A stretch of DNA of 64,000 nucleotides, taken from positions 2,232,001-2,296,000 of the forward strand of contig NZ_CP080269.1 of assembly GCF_019431355.1 (NCBI RefSeq). Direction: 5' to 3'. The stretch comes from Paenibacillus sp. R14(2021) (GTDB lineage Bacteria; Bacillota; Bacilli; Paenibacillales; Paenibacillaceae). Positions 1 to 8,131 of this stretch are shown in pieces (the stretch's first letter is position 1; each line of letters opens with the position of its first letter). Below the pieces are notes generated by a model. That model ran no database searches. It worked only from the letters and a program-made list of their open reading frames with translations, and had not been told where the DNA came from. Position numbers and translations under genes: made by a program.

Positions 1-805
1 TACCGTCAGCGATGTTCAGCTTCTGGATCACAGTACCTTTGTCGCCTTGCAGGAAGAAGATCGAGCTGCTGTCGGGGGACCATACAAGCTCGGGCTTGAT
101 GGAGTTGTCCGTCGAAACCGTCTTCGTATCAAACTTCTTGCTTGTCAGGTCAATTACGTAAACCAGACCGTCTTCGTCGGTGTAAGCTGCTTTCGTACCG
201 TTCGGGGATACCGTCAGCTCGGAAGCCGTCGAGGAAGTCATCAGCTGTTGGAACGCGCCTGTTTTGGCATCAACGATGTAGTCCGTGCGGCCGTCTTCCG
301 TCAGCGTCGAAGCAAGCAGGTGACCAGCGTCGATCCAGCTTACGTTGTCCGCGTGGACCTTCTCGACTGCATCGATCCATACTTGGCCTTGAGCGTCTTT
401 CGCCGCGTCCACATCGAAGAGTGCAATGAAGTCTTCAACCGAGATATAGTAAGAAGCTCCTACGATTTCGATTGGATGTTGCATTGCCGTTTGCTCGCCG
501 TCTACCAAAGCTTCTTTCGAACCTTTGTGCAGCTCAACGGAATGGCCGTGAAAATAAGCGGTAACGCCTGCCTTCACGTTAACAACAAACAATACGCCTG
601 CTGCCTTGCCCAAGTCACGCAGTGATACAAAAGTCGTGCCGTTCTTTTGAATCGAACCTACGGAGATGGATGCGTCGTTAACCATCAGATTGAACGAAGA
701 AGTTGCTACCACGTTTTGTGCAGATGCTGCCGAAACGACACCCGTTGCGGACGTGCTTAGCGCAGCTGCCAGCGCAGAAATCAAAAGCGTTTTTTTCATG
801 GACAT
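1..805 (-). CDS. Exported stalk-domain / beta-propeller protein, C-terminus off window
   Basis: Only the first 268 or so residues lie in the window; the frame is open to base 1. The N-terminus (MSMKKTLLISALAAALS) is a clear Sec signal peptide ending near ASA. Residues about 35-130 resemble the copper amine oxidase N-terminal 'stalk' domain common in exported Paenibacillus proteins (GTTFVSLRDLGKAAGV type motif). From about residue 150 the sequence changes to TolB/WD40-like blades (LTVSPNGTKAAYTDEDG, ELVWSPDSSSIFFLQ). I chose ATG at 805 because AGAAGGGTGA lies about 10 bases upstream; an in-frame ATG at 799 is too far from it. The promoter is unusual (see the PhoP-type repeats at 864-950). Role: extracellular or wall-associated; the ligand is unknown. 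Confidence 0.85.
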   Translation of the reverse strand, partial: MSMKKTLLISALAAALSTSATGVVSAASAQNVVATSSFNLMVNDASISVGSIQKNGTTFVSLRDLGKAAGVLFVVNVKAGVTAYFHGHSVELHKGSKEALVDGEQTAMQHPIEIVGASYYISVEDFIALFDVDAAKDAQGQVWIDAVEKVHADNVSWIDAGHLLASTLTEDGRTDYIVDAKTGAFQQLMTSSTASELTVSPNGTKAAYTDEDGLVYVIDLTSKKFDTKTVSTDNSIKPELVWSPDSSSIFFLQGDKGTVIQKLNIADG

Positions 806-863
806 TTGTCTTTATCACCCTTCTGATATGGTTTCTTAACGCACTTCGCTATGTACAAGATCG

Positions 864-950
864 ATTATATAAACCCATTGTTAAGCGGTCGTTAATCGAC
901 CCCCGCCTTATTGTTAAGTGGCCGTTAATCTATTGTGTAGGTATTGTTAA
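864..950 (-). promoter_or_regulatory. Promoter with 11-bp-phased PhoP-type boxes
   Basis: Read on the minus strand, a perfect -10 (TATAAT, 869-864) is preceded by TTAACA (884-879), TTAACG (895-890), TTAACA (917-912), TTAACG (928-923), TACACA (939-934) and TTAACA (950-945). All start positions differ by multiples of 11 bp; only the 901 position lacks a match. No good -35 is present. Direct TT(A/C/T)A(C/T)A repeats with 11-bp period just upstream of the -10 are the known architecture of Bacillus PhoP-activated promoters. The inference is phosphate-starvation control of the exported protein downstream. Confidence 0.65.
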
Positions 951-970
951 GGTCTTCCAATCGAAAAAGT

Positions 971-1023
971 AAATAGAGTCTCTCTTCCTGCGGAGGAAAG
1001 CCCGGGAAGAAAGACTCTATTTT
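971..1023 (-). terminator. Intrinsic terminator, probably of the 1063-1920 gene
   Basis: Long stem: AAATAGAGTC (about 971-980) pairs with GACTCTATTT (1013-1023), extended inward by CTTCC/GGGAAG. On the minus strand it is followed by TTTACTTTTTCG. It could also work in the other direction (TTTT after 1018). Confidence 0.7.
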
Positions 1024-1062
1024 GGAAAAACATATTCTTATCCGCCTATGACATTCGGCGGA

Positions 1063-1920
1063 TTACGGCGTGGATTTGGTGAAATTAATGACTTTGCTTG
1101 TCAAATAACCGCCGTTGCTAATGCCCAGCAGACCTATGACCTCGCTTGGCAGTTCCGGGAATTTGGTAATCTCTCCGGGATCTTTCGTGATGATCAGTGT
1201 AAACAGCATAGCGCCATAAGCTAAGTACACGGTTGCGCTGAACATGAACAGCTGTACTTTCGCAACATCGATATAGGCGTGGTTCTGCATTTCTTCCCCT
1301 TCGAATATATCGCTGAACTGCGCGTCCTTGAACGAAGGATTGGCATAAAGCGTCCCCTGCACGCAGGAAGCGATTTCCGCAGGCTGCATGTTGTAAACGT
1401 CGGCAGCGCTTTGTATCAGCTGCTCCTTCAGGTCTCGTTCGATCGTCCGATTCTTCTTCGCGCCTTGAATCATAGGACTGAATACCGTGGAGAACGCGCT
1501 TACACCCATCAATGCGAGAATGGTAGAATCATAGGTCAAATGAAGCTGTTCCCCGGGATGCTCCGCAAGATAAGAGACGAGAAGCGTGAAATATACGGAA
1601 GTAAAGAGCACCGTCCACATCGTCATTTGGAGCCGAGAGAGGCTCATTAAATTCCGCTCATTAATGAGGATGCCGAGCGGGTGGTTCATTTTGCCTTTGC
1701 CGATGGCGAAGACGATGATCGCTTCCATGGCTAGTACGGCGGCCAAATTATAGCCGCGCGGAAGATACCATGCACCGAGAAAAGCGCCTGCGCAGGCGAG
1801 CGCCAGAACGGCCGCAACCTTGAACGAATTCCAATTCGGCGAATTCGGGAGCAGCAAGCGCGGCTGTGCGGGAAGTCCCGGGTTTGCGGGCTCGCCCGCG
1901 ATGATCGGATTCGTTGACAT
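1063..1920 (-). CDS. Unassigned multi-pass membrane protein, 285 aa
   Basis: I do not recognise a named family. Hydrophobic segments fall near residues 33-55, 59-75, 97-118, 131-150 and 223-246, with a weaker one near 262-275. A proline-rich N-terminus (about 30 residues) precedes the first. Two internal motifs look like diverged repeats: LALMGVSAFSTVFSP before a basic, charged cytoplasmic stretch, and GLLGISNGGYLTSKV near the C-terminus; SLSRLQMTMWT at about 92-102 precedes the third helix. A charged loop of about 70 residues (155-222) separates the last helices. It is a single gene with its own terminator; a GAGGAGATGTC ribosome site precedes ATG 1920. Function unknown. Confidence 0.75.
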   Translation of the reverse strand: MSTNPIIAGEPANPGLPAQPRLLLPNSPNWNSFKVAAVLALACAGAFLGAWYLPRGYNLAAVLAMEAIIVFAIGKGKMNHPLGILINERNLMSLSRLQMTMWTVLFTSVYFTLLVSYLAEHPGEQLHLTYDSTILALMGVSAFSTVFSPMIQGAKKNRTIERDLKEQLIQSAADVYNMQPAEIASCVQGTLYANPSFKDAQFSDIFEGEEMQNHAYIDVAKVQLFMFSATVYLAYGAMLFTLIITKDPGEITKFPELPSEVIGLLGISNGGYLTSKVINFTKSTP

Positions 1921-2022
1921 GACATCTCCTCCTCTGGTTCAAATGTACCAAAGGCGGCGTGCTAATCCTGTCGGTTCGAGACGTCGATTCAAGCGATTTT
2001 CATGATTAGGTACCCTGTATAC

Positions 2023-2054
2023 AAAAAAGCCGCCAAGCGGTTAGGCTTGGCAGC
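2023..2054 (-). terminator. Terminator of the padR-MFS operon
   Basis: GCCGCCAAGC (2029-2038) pairs with GCTTGGCAGC (2045-2054), one mismatch; the minus-strand transcript then runs into six U (A-run 2023-2028). Confidence 0.8.
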
Positions 2055-2077
2055 CGGATGATTGTCATGCGGTATTA

Positions 2078-3610
2078 TTAATGCGAACTGGTATAATCCC
2101 CGCTGTGTTCCATCTCGGTCAGCTTCTCGCGGCCCATGAAGAAGGAGAAGAGCAGCGCGAGCACGGACGGGATGATCGCCCAAGCGAACGCGTGCGTGAT
2201 GGAGAAGGACAAGCCTGACGTGATTTTCTCCAGTACGGGCTGCGGGATCGCTTTGCGCAGCTCCGGCGTCAGAATGGCGCGAGGATCGCTCAGATCCAAC
2301 CCCTGCGGAAGCTGGCTGCGTTCGGCTTCGGTAAACAGCGACCCAAACTTATTCGTCATGGCATGGCTCTGGATAATGCCGAATACGGTAATTCCGATCG
2401 TCATGCCAAGCGAGCGAAGGAAGTTCAGCGTTGCGCTTGCCGCGCCGCGTTCCCGCGGCGAGAAGGAGAAGATCGCCGCGTTGCTGAGCACGGAGAAGGA
2501 GGCGCCGATGCCAAGGCCAACCAGGATCATGAAGACGATAATCGTGAATTTATGAGAGCTGACGCCGAGCGTCGATAATAGAATATTGCCTACCGCCAGC
2601 AAGGCCAGCGTTGGAATCATGAGCACACGGAACGTCGTCTTCGTCATGAGGAAGCCGCCCATCGTCGCCGTAACGACGGAACCGAGCATCATCGGCAGCA
2701 GCACGAGGCCGGAGTTTGTCGCTTTCCCGCCAAGAACGCCTTGAATGAAGATTGGGATGTATACCGAGGCCGTAATGAACGCGGCACCGCTGAACATGGC
2801 AATAACGTTGCTGGTCCAGTAGAGGCGTTTGCGGAACATGCCGAACGAGATAATAGGTTCCTTCACCGTTCGCTCAATGAAGATAAACGCGATCAGCAGC
2901 ACGACGAACCCCGCAAACAAGCCTATTATCATGCCAGAATCCCATGCGAACTGCTTGCCGCCCAGCTCAAGCGCGAACATGAGGCATACGACGCCGGCAA
3001 CCAGCGCCGCAGCACCGCCCCAATCGATCCGCTGCTTCGTATGCTGAACCGACTCTTTATAGAAGAAAGCAATCATCACGAAGGCAATCAGACCAAGCGG
3101 CAGATTAATGTAGAAAATCCATTCCCACTTGATATAGTCGGTAATGTACGCGCCAAGCAGCGGTCCAAAAATACTCGACATGCCGAACACCGCGCCGAAC
3201 AGTCCGCCCAGCTTGCCGCGGCTCTCCACCGGAACGGCATCGAACATAATCGTGAATGCAATCGGCACAAGCGCGCCGCCCCCGATCCCTTGAATCGCGC
3301 GGTAGATGCTAAGCTCGACGATGGAATGCGCCGTTCCGCATAGAATCGAGCCCAGCATGAACGTCAGTATGCCGAATACAAAAAACTTCTTGCGGCCGTA
3401 CATATCGGACAGCTTGCCGAAGATTGGCATGCCGGCCATCTCGGCTACCATATATGCCGATGTTACCCAGACGAATTTATCCATGCCTCCGAGCTCGCCG
3501 ACAATGGTTCCCATTGCGGTCGCAACGATCGTGTTATCCATGGATGCCATCAGAATGCCGAGCAGCAATCCGGCGACCACGATGCCTACATTGTTACGTT
3601 GTGCACTCAT
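2078..3610 (-). CDS. DHA2-family (EmrB/QacA) MFS multidrug exporter
   Basis: A 510-residue protein of the 14-helix drug:H+ antiporter type. The N-terminus LLLGILMASMDNTIVATAM carries the acidic residue in helix 1 typical of DHA2 proteins; GKLSDMYGRKKFF is MFS motif A in loop 2-3; GIGGGALVPIAF and GLFGAVFGMSSIFGPLLG match motifs B and C of exporters. Length is normal for the family. ATG 3610 overlaps the stop of the upstream padR gene by ATGA, so the two are translationally coupled. Substrate cannot be read from sequence; the PadR partner suggests induction by a toxic small molecule. Confidence 0.93.
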   Translation of the reverse strand: MSAQRNNVGIVVAGLLLGILMASMDNTIVATAMGTIVGELGGMDKFVWVTSAYMVAEMAGMPIFGKLSDMYGRKKFFVFGILTFMLGSILCGTAHSIVELSIYRAIQGIGGGALVPIAFTIMFDAVPVESRGKLGGLFGAVFGMSSIFGPLLGAYITDYIKWEWIFYINLPLGLIAFVMIAFFYKESVQHTKQRIDWGGAAALVAGVVCLMFALELGGKQFAWDSGMIIGLFAGFVVLLIAFIFIERTVKEPIISFGMFRKRLYWTSNVIAMFSGAAFITASVYIPIFIQGVLGGKATNSGLVLLPMMLGSVVTATMGGFLMTKTTFRVLMIPTLALLAVGNILLSTLGVSSHKFTIIVFMILVGLGIGASFSVLSNAAIFSFSPRERGAASATLNFLRSLGMTIGITVFGIIQSHAMTNKFGSLFTEAERSQLPQGLDLSDPRAILTPELRKAIPQPVLEKITSGLSFSITHAFAWAIIPSVLALLFSFFMGREKLTEMEHSGDYTSSH

Positions 3611-4263
3611 TGTCTGTCTATCCCTCCCGTTTCATTTCCATTCTCTTGCAGCTCCATGCCTTCAGGCACGGCGAAATGCCATACCGTTTCCCCATTCTGC
3701 TCCGTGGTCAGACTTCCGTTCTTGATGTCGTCCCGGAACGCGCGCAGCCAGTGCAGCTCAGCCTCCAGCTGGTTCAGAATATACTCCGCCTCCATGACAA
3801 AAATGCGCGACAGACCGAGTCCGGTCGCATACGTCATGCCCGCACGGCGTTCCGTGATGTTCTGTTGTACGGATTCGATTCGCTGTTTCAGCAAATCAGC
3901 GGTTTCAAGCGGCGAAATATGCCCCACGAAGGACAACGCCGCCGGAAAATGAGGATATTCCTTCACGGGCTCGCCGATCAGCTCGCGAATCCATGCCTGA
4001 AACTCCGTACGTCCCGCTTCCGTCGGCGCATAAATCGTCCGTTCCGGATGCCGCCCTTCCCGCTGCGTCTCCAGCGGCATAATCCATTGCTGCTTCAGCA
4101 GCGCCTCCACCACCGAATAGAGCGAGCCGTTATTCAGCTTGATGACGTCGGGAATCCCCCTCTGCTTCATCGTGGCGGACATTTCATACGGATGCATCGG
4201 TTTCTCGTTCAGCAGAGACAAGACGGCAAGAGCCAGCATATTCGATACTTTTCGTTTGGCCAT
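3607..4263 (-). CDS. PadR-family transcriptional regulator
   Basis: 218 residues from ATG 4263 (MAKRKVSNMLALAVLSLLNE), chosen because GAAAGGAG lies 9 bases upstream; longer in-frame starts reach into the preceding terminator. N-terminal winged helix with the PadR signature (HPYEMSATMKQRG, then KLNNGSLYSVVEALLKQQWI, then ERTIYAPTEAGR), followed by a longer PadR_C-type helical dimerisation region of about 100 residues. Cotranscribed with and overlapping the DHA2 exporter, which it presumably represses together with itself. PadR members of this layout usually bind the drug in the dimer interface; the ligand here is unknown. Confidence 0.92.
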   Translation of the reverse strand: MAKRKVSNMLALAVLSLLNEKPMHPYEMSATMKQRGIPDVIKLNNGSLYSVVEALLKQQWIMPLETQREGRHPERTIYAPTEAGRTEFQAWIRELIGEPVKEYPHFPAALSFVGHISPLETADLLKQRIESVQQNITERRAGMTYATGLGLSRIFVMEAEYILNQLEAELHWLRAFRDDIKNGSLTTEQNGETVWHFAVPEGMELQENGNETGGIDRQ

Positions 4264-4399
4264 TGCCCTTTGCTCCTTTCGAAAACGATTTGACATCATA
4301 TAGTCCATTTCGACTATACGGAATCGGATGAATGTTGTCAACGGTCTTGAGATGTAACGAACTGGAAAAATTTCGTCGACTCGCTGACCATGACCGCAC

Positions 4400-4442
4400 A
4401 AAAAAAACAGACTCCAGTCCAACGCTTGGACCGAAGTCTGTT
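4400..4442 (-). terminator. Terminator of the sugar-acid operon
   Basis: AACAGACT (4406-4413) and GTCCAA pair with TTGGAC and AGTCTGTT (4435-4442), with a small internal loop; eight U follow on the minus strand (A-run 4400-4407). It lies just after the amidohydrolase stop at 4482. Confidence 0.8.
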
Positions 4443-4481
4443 CCGATTGCCGCTTCATTCGATTGAGAGAAAGCAACACTA

Positions 4482-5333
4482 CTACTCTGCTTGCAGCTGA
4501 TAGAATTCCGCCGCATTACCGCCATAGACGGCATCCAGCTCCGCAGTCGTCAGCCCTCCCGGAAGCGCCGCCTCCAGCACCTCGCATACGTCCGTATAGC
4601 TTCCCGCCAGGAGACATACCGGCCAGTCGCTGCCGAACATGACGCGGCCAGTGCCGAAGCTGCCGACGACATGGCGCACGTAAGCGGTAAACTGCTCCGG
4701 CGTCCACGACGCGTGATCGGCTTCCGTCAGCATGCCGGACAGCTTGCAATAAATGCCGGGGAACTGCTCGGCGATCGCCTGCATTTGACTCGCCCACGGC
4801 TCGAAGAGGCCTTCGCCGATCCGCGGCTTGCCGATATGGTCGATCACGGCATGGAGATTCGGCACCTGCTTCAGCAGTTCGATCGTTGCCTCCAATTGAT
4901 GAGACACGATAAGCAGGTCCACAGGCAGCCTTATCTCCGCCAAATATTGCAGGGCTTCTACCGTCTGCGGGTGCAGCACCTCGAACGCATCCTTCATCTC
5001 TTGAATCATGACCCGAACGCCGGCGAATTTGGGATAGAGTCGGAATTCCTCAAGCACGCTCTTCCAGTTGGGATTTTGAAAATCCAGCCAACCTACAACC
5101 CCCGCAATGGAGGCTGTTTGACGGCTAAGCTCCAGCATGAATTTCGTTTCGGCATGGGTTGCTGCCGCTTGCACGACGATCGTTTGCTGCATGCCGCTGC
5201 GTTCGAGCTCAGGCTCCAAATCGGCAGGCGCATAATCCCGGTATAGAATCGGTCCGGCCTCCGGCGTCAGCCAGCCATAATCGCCGCGGTCCAGTTTCCA
5301 GTAATGCTGATGAGCATCAATTCTTCTTGCCAT
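4482..5333 (-). CDS. Amidohydrolase, L-fucono-1,5-lactonase-like
   Basis: 283 residues from ATG 5333 (MARRIDAHQHYWKL), where GGAAGGTGG sits 8 bases upstream; the longer start at 5360 lacks a site. The DAHQHYW opening, VVQAAATHAETKFML, HAVIDHIGKP and MFGSDWPVC match the COG3618 amidohydrolase_2 family, whose characterised members open sugar lactones (L-fuconolactone, L-rhamnonolactone) or 2-pyrone-dicarboxylate lactone. The DHxGKP and GSDWP motifs hold the expected catalytic residues. It is the last gene of the IclR-SDR-FAH unit, which fits hydrolysis of L-fuconolactone or a similar deoxy-aldonolactone; the exact sugar is inference. Confidence 0.85.
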   Translation of the reverse strand: MARRIDAHQHYWKLDRGDYGWLTPEAGPILYRDYAPADLEPELERSGMQQTIVVQAAATHAETKFMLELSRQTASIAGVVGWLDFQNPNWKSVLEEFRLYPKFAGVRVMIQEMKDAFEVLHPQTVEALQYLAEIRLPVDLLIVSHQLEATIELLKQVPNLHAVIDHIGKPRIGEGLFEPWASQMQAIAEQFPGIYCKLSGMLTEADHASWTPEQFTAYVRHVVGSFGTGRVMFGSDWPVCLLAGSYTDVCEVLEAALPGGLTTAELDAVYGGNAAEFYQLQAE

Positions 5334-5416
5334 CCTTGCCACCTTCCCTTTCCTTATCACGAGGTCAGCCGCTTACTCGCCCCAGCTAGAGGCAGGTAAT
5401 GGTCCTTCTGCACGCG

Positions 5417-5460
5417 AAAATCGCCCGCCGCCTGTTTCTATTAGAAGCATGCGGCGGGCG
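5417..5460 (-). terminator. GC-rich hairpin after the FAH gene
   Basis: CGCCCGCCGC (5422-5431) and GCGGCGGGCG (5451-5460) form a perfect 10-bp stem with a 19-base loop, then AUUUUCG on the minus strand. It lies between the FAH and amidohydrolase genes, so it should only partly terminate, or it protects the upstream message. Confidence 0.6.
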
Positions 5461-5472
5461 AGCAGTGTTTAT

Positions 5473-6381
5473 TTATGAGAGATCCGCGACAAAACGATTG
5501 GTCAGCTTGCCGAGCTTCTCGATCTCGATCGTGACTTCATCGCCGGGCTTGAGATATACCTGCTGGTCTTCCGGCAGCCCAAGCACGACGCCTTCCGGCG
5601 TGCCAGTCAAAATCACATCGCCCGGAACGAGCGTCATATGCTGGGATACGTAGCTGACGATCTCGTCGCATGGGAAAATCATATCCGACGTATTGGAGTT
5701 TTGACGAACTTCGCCGTTGACGATGGACTTGATCCACAGGTCGTTCGGATTGCCGACTTCATCCGCCGTTACCAGGTACGGGCCAAGCGGGCTGAAGTCA
5801 TCGCAGGACTTGCCGAGCAGCCATTGCTGCGTACGCAGCTGCAGGTCGCGCGCGGATAGGTCGTTCACCGCGCAGTAACCGAAGACATGGTTCAGCGCGT
5901 CTTCCTTCGCTACGTATTTCGTCTTCTTGCCGATGACGATGACGAGTTCCGCTTCGTAATCCAGCTTCTCCGTTACCTTCGGGACGGCGATGTCCTTCAA
6001 ATGGGCCGTAAGCGTATTGTTGAACTTGTTAAATAGAATTGGATACGCGGGAATCGGTGCATTCGTTTCTTCCGCATGCTTGCGGTAATTGAGGCCGACG
6101 CAGATGATTTTGTTCGGCGCCGTGACGCACGGACCCCACTCGATGTCATTCTCGCTCGTCATATACGCTTCCGAGCCCGTTGCCGGCAGCGAGCCGATAA
6201 ATCCGTGGAGCGCGCCAAGCGCAGCTTCTCCGCCTTCGATGACCGTCATTACCTCAGACGGCACTTCCGTATTTGCACGTCCTGCTTCAAGGGTCAAAGC
6301 CAGCTCGACGTCAATGACGCCATTCTCCGTTACTACGCCCAGCACATTGCGTCCTTGTTTGGAAATACTGATCAGCTTCAT
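5473..6381 (-). CDS. Fumarylacetoacetate hydrolase family, probable 2,4-diketo-3-deoxy-L-fuconate hydrolase
   Basis: 302 residues. The FAH fold is evident: NKIICVGLNYRKHAEE, LDYEAELVIVIGKK (metal-binding E-x-E), VFGYCAVNDLSARDLQ, and VILTGTPEGVVLG. The N-terminal 70 residues form the small FAH lead domain. Family members cleave or decarboxylate 1,3-diketo acids using Mg2+/Mn2+. Beside an SDR and a fuconolactonase-like enzyme, the best guess is the C-C bond-cleaving hydrolase of the non-phosphorylative L-fucose/L-rhamnose route, giving pyruvate plus L-lactate. A homologue acting on an aromatic-ring product cannot be excluded. GGAGG lies 12 bases before ATG 6381. Confidence 0.88.
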   Translation of the reverse strand: MKLISISKQGRNVLGVVTENGVIDVELALTLEAGRANTEVPSEVMTVIEGGEAALGALHGFIGSLPATGSEAYMTSENDIEWGPCVTAPNKIICVGLNYRKHAEETNAPIPAYPILFNKFNNTLTAHLKDIAVPKVTEKLDYEAELVIVIGKKTKYVAKEDALNHVFGYCAVNDLSARDLQLRTQQWLLGKSCDDFSPLGPYLVTADEVGNPNDLWIKSIVNGEVRQNSNTSDMIFPCDEIVSYVSQHMTLVPGDVILTGTPEGVVLGLPEDQQVYLKPGDEVTIEIEKLGKLTNRFVADLS

Positions 6382-6425
6382 CTTCGTTTACAACCTCCAG
6401 AATAATAATTTTTGTATAAAGACGT

Positions 6426-7199
6426 TTATGCGTTCTTCCCGAATACGACGCCGCCGTCCACATAGAACGGGGAGCCCATGACGAACGTTGATTCATCCGA
6501 TGCCAGGAACAACGCCGCCTTGGCCACGTCTTCCGGCAAACCGAGCTCTTCGCTCAGCTGGCGTTTCTTCAGCCCTTCGATAGCCTGCGCGGGATCGGCA
6601 TAGGAGGTCTTCAAATAATTCTCCACGAACGGTGTCATGATCGTCCCAGGAAGAAGCGCGTTTACCCGAATGTTGTAAGGCGCGTAATCCACCTGCATCG
6701 ATTTCGTAAGCGCAAGGACTGCACCCTTCGTCGCGGCATAGGATGCGCGGCGTGCAAGGCCGATCTCCGCGATGCAGGAGGACATGTTGATGACGGAGCC
6801 TTGACGGCGTTCCATCATATGCGGAATGACGTATTTGCTCGGCAGGAATACGCCGCGGATGTTGACGTTGATGACGCGGTCCCATGCCTCCGGCTCGATC
6901 TCGTGCAGCACCCCTACGCCGCTGATGCCGGCATTGTTGAACAGCACGTCTATGACGCCGTAATGCGCGATAATGGCATCCACCATGGCCGAAACTTCTT
7001 CCGGCTTCGTCACGTCCGCACGGATGAATATCGCTTCGCCGCCAGCTGCTTCGATTTCCTTCACCGTATCCGTACCATGCTGTTCGGACAGGTCGTTAAT
7101 GATCAGCTTCGCACCTTCGCTTGCGAATAACAGCGCCGTGCTCTTGCCGATGCCGGAACCGGATCCTGTAATTAGAATGACTTTATCCTTTAACCGCAT
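6426..7199 (-). CDS. SDR-family NAD(P)-dependent dehydrogenase
   Basis: 257 residues from ATG 7199 (MRLKDKVILITG): GAGGAG is 9 bases upstream, whereas the in-frame ATG at 7208 directly abuts it. Classical SDR features: TGSGSGIG nucleotide motif, NNAG, a catalytic MSS serine, YAATKG (Y-x3-K), and the PG...PF turn. In this operon it would oxidise either the starting sugar (L-fucose dehydrogenase) or 2-keto-3-deoxy-L-fuconate; the acidic NDLSEQ after beta-2 suggests preference for NAD+. It is 11 bases... close behind the IclR gene and 44 bases before the FAH start region. Confidence 0.9.
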   Translation of the reverse strand: MRLKDKVILITGSGSGIGKSTALLFASEGAKLIINDLSEQHGTDTVKEIEAAGGEAIFIRADVTKPEEVSAMVDAIIAHYGVIDVLFNNAGISGVGVLHEIEPEAWDRVINVNIRGVFLPSKYVIPHMMERRQGSVINMSSCIAEIGLARRASYAATKGAVLALTKSMQVDYAPYNIRVNALLPGTIMTPFVENYLKTSYADPAQAIEGLKKRQLSEELGLPEDVAKAALFLASDESTFVMGSPFYVDGGVVFGKNA

Positions 7200-7218
7200 G
7201 TCTCTCATCTCCTCTTCA

Positions 7219-7974
7219 TTATGAACGCTGCGCCGATAAGCGGCGCGCCAGCGCGATCATTTCCGCCCTAGCTTCTCCGGCCTTCACTTCCCATTGATGC
7301 AGCAGCATGGAGCAGCTAACCGCCGCCGTATGACCTTCCCCGCCGTGAATTGCGGCGGCTGCGCAGCGGAAGCCCATGACGGATTCCTGATCGTCTTCGG
7401 CATAGCCTTGCTCGCGAATCATCCGCAGCTGCCGGAAGAGCGCTTCCCGGTTGTCGATCGTAAGCGGCGTCAATTTCGCCAGCTCCGCTTCCGGGTACAG
7501 CTTCAGCAGCTCTTCTTCGCTCAGCTGCGCCAGCATGGCCTTGCCGAGCGCCGTCGCATGCGCCGGCAGCAGCATCCCAGGCTCGGATTGCAGTCGGACC
7601 GGTGAGATCGCTTCCACTTTGCCCAAGTAGCGCACCTGATTGCCTTCCAGCTTCGCCAATTGAACCGTCTCCTGCAGCCGATCGCGCGCTGAGGCGGCCT
7701 CCTCATGGAAGGATTGGTTCAGATCGTAATGCTTCACGTACGACGAGCCGTATGCGGCGAAAGCATGGCCGAGCGAATACGTATCGCCTGTACCGCGCTT
7801 CACCCATTGCAGCGCTTCCATCGTATTCAAGAGCGAAAACATGGAGCTCTTGTTTATTTCCAGCCTTCTGGACAGGTCGATTAATTTAAGGCTGGCCGGC
7901 TCTGAAGCAAGCACGGCAAGCACTTTATCAGCCTTCTCCAGGGCAGGCACCCAGTATTTGCGTTCCTCTGACAA
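7219..7974 (-). CDS. IclR-family regulator of the sugar-acid operon
   Basis: Winged-helix domain (about residues 1-70: LKLIDLSRRLEINKSSMFSL) plus a C-terminal IclR effector-binding domain (LLPAHATALGKAMLAQL, GYAEDDQESVMGFRC, AAAIHG). I place the start at TTG 7974 with GGGGCGATGGA upstream; the longer in-frame ATG (8040) would put the promoter-operator inside the gene, and its leading residues (YRSWFYIINQL) are not IclR-like. With this start the protein has 251 residues, normal for the family. It leads an apparent four-gene operon, so it is probably autoregulated as well as controlling the catabolic genes. Confidence 0.87.
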   Translation of the reverse strand: MSEERKYWVPALEKADKVLAVLASEPASLKLIDLSRRLEINKSSMFSLLNTMEALQWVKRGTGDTYSLGHAFAAYGSSYVKHYDLNQSFHEEAASARDRLQETVQLAKLEGNQVRYLGKVEAISPVRLQSEPGMLLPAHATALGKAMLAQLSEEELLKLYPEAELAKLTPLTIDNREALFRQLRMIREQGYAEDDQESVMGFRCAAAAIHGGEGHTAAVSCSMLLHQWEVKAGEARAEMIALARRLSAQRS

Positions 7975-7991
7975 TCCATCGCCCCATCGCA

Positions 7992-8029
7992 GTTGGTTTA
8001 TTATATAAAACCAACTTCTGTATAGTAAA
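7992..8029 (-). promoter_or_regulatory. Promoter with palindromic operator over the -10
   Basis: On the minus strand TTTACT (8029-8024), 18 bases, then TATAAT (8005-8000). GTTGGTTT (7992-7999) and AAACCAAC (8008-8015) are perfect inverted arms that flank and cover the -10. The site lies 18 bases before the TTG start of the IclR gene, so autorepression by IclR is the simple reading. Confidence 0.6.
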
Positions 8030-8131
8030 CCTTCTATCACCTACTATAGCTCCCTGCGGATTGATTTTCAACCCTTGATCTTTAAGATTATAGCTGGATG
8101 ATCCAATCGGAAAATATTGAAGCAATAAGAT

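Noticed and set aside
47..625. 192-residue plus-strand open frame at the left edge
   Set aside because: It is antisense to the stalk/propeller gene, whose signal peptide and domain motifs are clear.
4491..5246. 251-residue plus-strand open frame
   Set aside because: Antisense shadow of the amidohydrolase; composition is not protein-like.
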